Below, piece after piece: positions 41,525 to 44,185 of a stretch of 44,185 nucleotides of DNA (the stretch's first letter is position 1; every line of letters begins with the position of its first letter). The stretch lies in the NCBI GenBank assembly GCA_900769945.1, contig CAAGIO010000030.1:1-44185 (forward strand), in the 5' to 3' direction. A program made the position numbers and the translations under genes. The notes under the pieces are model-generated. The model had not been told where the DNA came from, did no database searches, and worked only from the letters and a program-made list of their open reading frames with translations. Source of the DNA: Bacteroidales bacterium. Its GTDB lineage: Bacteria > Bacteroidota > Bacteroidia > Bacteroidales > F082.

Positions 41525-42520
41525 ATGAGACGAATATTTGTAATATTGACGGTTGTTTGCATGCTAAGTTCCTGCGGCGGGAATGATAAGCCGGCGGGGA
41601 CGGCGGTGAAACAGAAAAAGAATGATGTAGTGGTGCCTGCGTTTAATGCCGATTCGGCATACGGTTTTGTGGAGCGGCAACTCTCCTTTGGGCCTCGTGT
41701 GCCAGGGTCCATCGCACATGAACAATGCGCCGAATGGTTTGTGTCGAAGTTAAACGCATGGGCCGACAGCGTCTTTGTCCAAGACTTCAGATGCCGCCTG
41801 TTTGACGGGAAGACTGTTGACGGGAAGAATATTATAGCATCTTACAACATTGAGGCACATAAAAGGATTGTTATCGCATCACATTGGGATTCACGGCCTT
41901 ATGCTGATAACGACCCAGATGAGGCTAACTGGAAAAAGCCTATCGATGGTGCTAATGACGGCGCAAGCGGCTGCGGCATTCTGTTGGAACTCGCCCGAAT
42001 AATGCACCTCAACCCTCTTGATATTGGTGTCGATTTGATTTTCTTCGATGTGGAAGACCATGGCACGCCTCGTTGGGCCGATGATAACCGATACAGTGAT
42101 AACTCTTGGTGCCTCGGCTCCCAATATTGGGCGAAAAACCCACACTATAACGGCTATTCCGCTAACTTTGGCATACTCCTCGATATGGTTGGAGCATCAA
42201 ATCCTCGTTTCCCAAAGGAATATTATTCCCAACGTGATGCCGCATGGGTCCTTAATAAGGTTTGGCGTATCGCCCGCGATATGGGTTACGACCAATTCTT
42301 TGTCAATGAACTCGGCGACCCTATCAATGACGACCATATCTATGTGAACCAATATGCCGGTATTCCTACTATTGATATTATTCATCTTGTTGGCGATGAG
42401 GACAGGACAAGCAGCTTCTACCCTTATTGGCATACTATGAATGATAATTTAGAACAGATAGACCCTAAAACATTACAGATGGTTGGCAATGTGGTCACTT
42501 CGGTGTTGTATCGCGAATGA
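41525..42520 (+). CDS. glutaminyl-peptide cyclotransferase (M28-fold) lipoprotein
   Basis: A 331-residue lipoprotein: FVILTVVCMLSSC is a signal peptide with lipobox Cys17. The M28-like zinc site is marked by SHWDSRPYAD, DGANDGASGCGILLELAR (zinc Asp145), FFDVEDHG (Glu177) and SFYPYWHTMNDN with the final His. These fit glutaminyl cyclases of animal type, as in Porphyromonas, rather than aminopeptidases, which keep a two-metal set. The enzyme converts N-terminal Gln of exported proteins to pyroglutamate in the periplasm. Several exported proteins in the window have Gln next to the predicted signal-peptidase site and are possible substrates. Confidence 0.88.
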   Translation: MRRIFVILTVVCMLSSCGGNDKPAGTAVKQKKNDVVVPAFNADSAYGFVERQLSFGPRVPGSIAHEQCAEWFVSKLNAWADSVFVQDFRCRLFDGKTVDGKNIIASYNIEAHKRIVIASHWDSRPYADNDPDEANWKKPIDGANDGASGCGILLELARIMHLNPLDIGVDLIFFDVEDHGTPRWADDNRYSDNSWCLGSQYWAKNPHYNGYSANFGILLDMVGASNPRFPKEYYSQRDAAWVLNKVWRIARDMGYDQFFVNELGDPINDDHIYVNQYAGIPTIDIIHLVGDEDRTSSFYPYWHTMNDNLEQIDPKTLQMVGNVVTSVLYRE

Positions 42521-42627
42521 GACTTCCTTCTTTGACTGTGGTTTGGTCTTTGTTATTTATGTTATTAAGAATTATTGAGTTACGATAATATTCGTACTAA
42601 TGCCGTTGCTTTTTGATGTTGTAAATT

Positions 42628-43038
42628 ATGGAAAAGACAAAAATGTATATCGAAGAGCCGATACGAATCAGCACTTACGACCTTGACTATATGAATATTG
42701 TGAATAACACCGCCTATACAAAGTATCTCGAAGACCTTCGTATGTCGTTGCTCAACAAGTATTTCCCTCTTCGAGAGATGATGGCTCAACACAATACACC
42801 TATTATTGCTGAGACACATATTTATTATAAACATCCTATCTCGTTGAACTCTAATCCTGTAGGTCGCGCCCGAATCAGTGCGCTCGGTAAAAGCAAATGG
42901 GAGTGTGAATACGAAATAGTTGAAGGCGACAAGGTTTATTGCACCGCATTGCAAGTGTGTTATTATTTTAATCTCGACACTAACCGTCCAACCCGTTTCC
43001 CTCAAGAGTTTATCGAGCTTTATAATAACATGGAATAA
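42628..43038 (+). CDS. acyl-CoA thioesterase, 4HBT hot-dog family
   Basis: A 136-residue hot-dog fold protein. The active-site block YDLDYMNIVNNTAYTKYLED corresponds to the family's YxDTDxxGxVxNxxYxxYxE signature, with the catalytic Asp in DLDYM. The rest forms the expected strands around a central helix (HIYYKHPISLNS, ARISALGKSKWECEYEI). It would hydrolyse acyl-CoA or acyl-ACP thioesters; the substrate is unknown. No signal peptide. Confidence 0.85.
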   Translation: MEKTKMYIEEPIRISTYDLDYMNIVNNTAYTKYLEDLRMSLLNKYFPLREMMAQHNTPIIAETHIYYKHPISLNSNPVGRARISALGKSKWECEYEIVEGDKVYCTALQVCYYFNLDTNRPTRFPQEFIELYNNME

Positions 43039-43158
43039 AGGTCTGAATATCTGCGTGTTGTGGCTTTTTTGCTCGCTGAGCGCGCCTTTTGTGCTGATGC
43101 ATTGATTTTTTTGTGTCTGGTATTTTGACCAAATATTGTATTATTTATTAATTCTAAA

Positions 43159-43680
43159 ATGAGTAAAATGAGAAAAGATAGCAGGCAGATGAGTGCGGAA
43201 TGGGCTTTAGGTGTTTTCGACAAAGCCCCGTTTGTTACAATGAGCATGTCAGACAACGGGATGCCGTACTCAGTGCCATTGTCTTTGGTTCGTGCTGATG
43301 ATACGACATTCTTTTTCCATTGTGCGACAGAGGGTAGGAAACTCGATGTTTTACGCAGCAATCCTGTCGTATGCCTTTCAGCAGTAGCGAAGTGTAAGCC
43401 TGTCGTTGGTCCGAAAGACGGCAGTTTCACGCTTGAGTATATGTCGGCCATAGCTTACGGTGTTGCAGAAGTTGTTGATGATGATGAGTTGAAAATCAAA
43501 GCATTAAGACTTATATGCGAGCGTTTTCTCCCACAACATATTGATGCCTTCGATGAGGCGGTACAGCGCAGTCTCTCTCGTACTGCTGTAGTGCGAATCA
43601 CCCTGACAGAGCCCCCTGTTGGGAAGAGAAAACAATACGACCGCAATGGCGACGAACTGAAATACGGCCGAATGGAGTGA
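43159..43680 (+). CDS. PNPOx-like flavoprotein (NimA-related)
   Basis: A 173-residue protein of the pyridoxamine 5'-phosphate oxidase-like split-barrel family. It begins MSKMRKDSRQMS, then FDKAPFVTMSMSDNGMPYSVPLSL and FFFHCATEGRKLDVLRSNPVVCLSA, which match NimA-type and related FMN-binding proteins. The central CKPVVGPKDGSFTLEYMSAI, with a conserved aromatic, is also typical. NimA proteins in Bacteroides can reduce nitroimidazole drugs, but most family members are uncharacterised, so no resistance claim is made. An alternative start is four codons later, at MRKDSRQ. Confidence 0.82.
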   Translation: MSKMRKDSRQMSAEWALGVFDKAPFVTMSMSDNGMPYSVPLSLVRADDTTFFFHCATEGRKLDVLRSNPVVCLSAVAKCKPVVGPKDGSFTLEYMSAIAYGVAEVVDDDELKIKALRLICERFLPQHIDAFDEAVQRSLSRTAVVRITLTEPPVGKRKQYDRNGDELKYGRME

Positions 43681-43698
43681 GATTTTCTAACAACAACT

Positions 43699-43718
43699 TT
43701 GGACAACCTTGGACAACT
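43699..43718. repeat. short direct repeat of TTGGACAAC
   Basis: TTTGGACAAC is followed by CTTGGACAAC, two adjacent near-identical 10-mers in the gap between the flavoprotein and the transposase remnant. Small; no function known. Confidence 0.35.
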
Positions 43719-43821
43719 ATATTAGGTAGGAATTAAAAGAATCGTTGTCTTTTGTTGTCAATGTTATCGTTTTTTTTATCATTGTCCGGTAAAACTTTTG
43801 AAAAGAAAAGAAAAAAAGAAA

Positions 43822-43849
43822 GGGCTGATTCCACAGTTGGATTCAGCCC
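43822..43849. repeat. GGGCTGATTCC hairpin at the transposase remnant's left side
   Basis: GGGCTGATTCC (43822-43832) and GGATTCAGCCC (43839-43849) pair over 11 positions with one mismatch. The 5' arm shares GGCTGATTCC with the 10503-10539 hairpin. It lies 42 bases before the transposase start and could be an IS end structure or a terminator. Confidence 0.5.
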
Positions 43850-43856
43850 AAATTGT

Positions 43857-43864
43857 TATCTTTG
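43857..43864 (+). promoter_or_regulatory. -7 element before the transposase remnant
   Basis: TATCTTTG, 27 bases before the ATG at 43891, matching TAnnTTTG. Confidence 0.3.
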
Positions 43865-43890
43865 TTTTCACCACAATAATAATAGATAAC

Positions 43891-44173
43891 ATGGGCCAAG
43901 GTACACATTTTTTCGGACAGCCGGTATATGGACAGCTAATAAAATGCTTAAACAAGGATAAAATTGTTGAGATGAGCCGTAATCATGGCGGTGAAAGGTA
44001 CATAAAGTCGTTTGACGGGCGGCAGCACATTGTCAGACGCGAACGCCAGATGGTCAGAAAAGTTCTTTGAGGACGTATATCGTGATCTTTATGACGCCAA
44101 CAGAGAGACACTTTTCTCGGACAGCCGCCGGAAGACACGTAGATACAATAAAGGGGGCTTATCCATACAATAA
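43891..44173 (+). pseudogene. IS4-type transposase remnant with internal deletion and frameshift
   Basis: From the ATG at 43891 the frame reads GQGTHFFGQPVYGQLIKCL and RNHGGERYIKSFDGRQH, the DUF4372 N-terminal domain of IS4-family transposases. Immediately after QH the matching sequence jumps, in another frame, to TLSDANARWSEKFFEDVYRD, normally found roughly 40-60 residues further on, and continues to SDSRRKTRRYNK and a TAA at 44171-44173. The catalytic region is absent or lies beyond the window. The element is therefore inactive on its own, either a decayed IS or a mini-element. Confidence 0.7.
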
Positions 44174-44185
44174 CTGTTGCCCAAC

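Noticed and set aside
43159..43680. Calling the flavoprotein a nitroimidazole-resistance determinant
   Set aside because: Only family-level similarity to NimA is visible; most PNPOx-like proteins have no resistance role.
1..44185. CRISPR arrays, tRNA and rRNA genes
   Set aside because: No regular direct-repeat/spacer pattern, no recognisable tRNA T-loop or acceptor combination and no rRNA sequence were noticed.

Overview
The window reads as a chromosomal segment of a Bacteroidota bacterium, order Bacteroidales, that uses the type IX secretion system (T9SS). Evidence: two proteins end in T9SS type A sorting domains; many genes have TAnnTTTG promoter boxes and no Shine-Dalgarno; there is an S46 dipeptidyl-peptidase, a glutaminyl cyclase lipoprotein with many SPI substrates that have Gln at +1, a TonB-type beta-barrel, and a Na+-pumping methylmalonyl-CoA decarboxylase operon. 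The genus cannot be fixed by eye. No tRNA, rRNA, CRISPR array, intact transposon or prophage was seen.

Layout. (1) 1-10.3 kb, surface polysaccharide: the end of an unknown gene, an acyltransferase-3/SGNH O-acetylase gene broken at a G9 tract, an SGNH hydrolase remnant, the GDP-fucose genes gmd-fcl with fucP and a small PH-like protein, then a FlaA1/WbpM-type NDP-sugar 4,6-dehydratase and a DegT/DnrJ aminotransferase. (2) 10.3-11.7 kb, a scar with a RhuM pseudogene and a Bacteroidales hypothetical secreted protein. (3) 11.7-18.6 kb, housekeeping: RNase R, a Pif1-like helicase with HRDC-like region paired with a zinc-less sirtuin, and HemW. (4) 18.6-27.9 kb, export and peptide catabolism: a T9SS cargo protein, an HExxH membrane protein, an M49-like zincin lipoprotein, an S46 DPP7-type peptidase, a Cys/His/Gly-rich repeat lipoprotein, a small unknown protein, and a T9SS M1 peptidase. 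(5) 28-34.8 kb: a small secreted/anchored protein, a CDF metal transporter, the five-gene methylmalonyl-CoA epimerase/decarboxylase operon, and uridine kinase. (6) 34.8-44.2 kb: a coiled-coil/winged-helix-like protein, Hsp20, a DUF2461 protein, an ECF sigma / membrane anti-sigma / DUF4097-like operon, a TonB-type outer-membrane barrel with glutaminyl cyclase, a 4HBT thioesterase, a NimA/PNPOx-like flavoprotein, and an internally deleted IS4-type transposase at the right edge.

How the genes fit together: the peptidases (S46, M49-like, M1), the methylmalonyl-CoA decarboxylase and glutaminyl cyclase fit an anaerobic, peptide-using lifestyle that makes propionate or succinate. The sugar-nucleotide genes would supply fucose and amino-sugar residues for surface glycans. 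The most notable items are the G-tract-disrupted acyltransferase, the duplicated metallothionein-like lipoprotein, an OadB-type subunit with a large insertion, a 12-nt intergenic motif (TTGAATATCAAT) found three times, and the sigma/anti-sigma/DUF4097 cassette.
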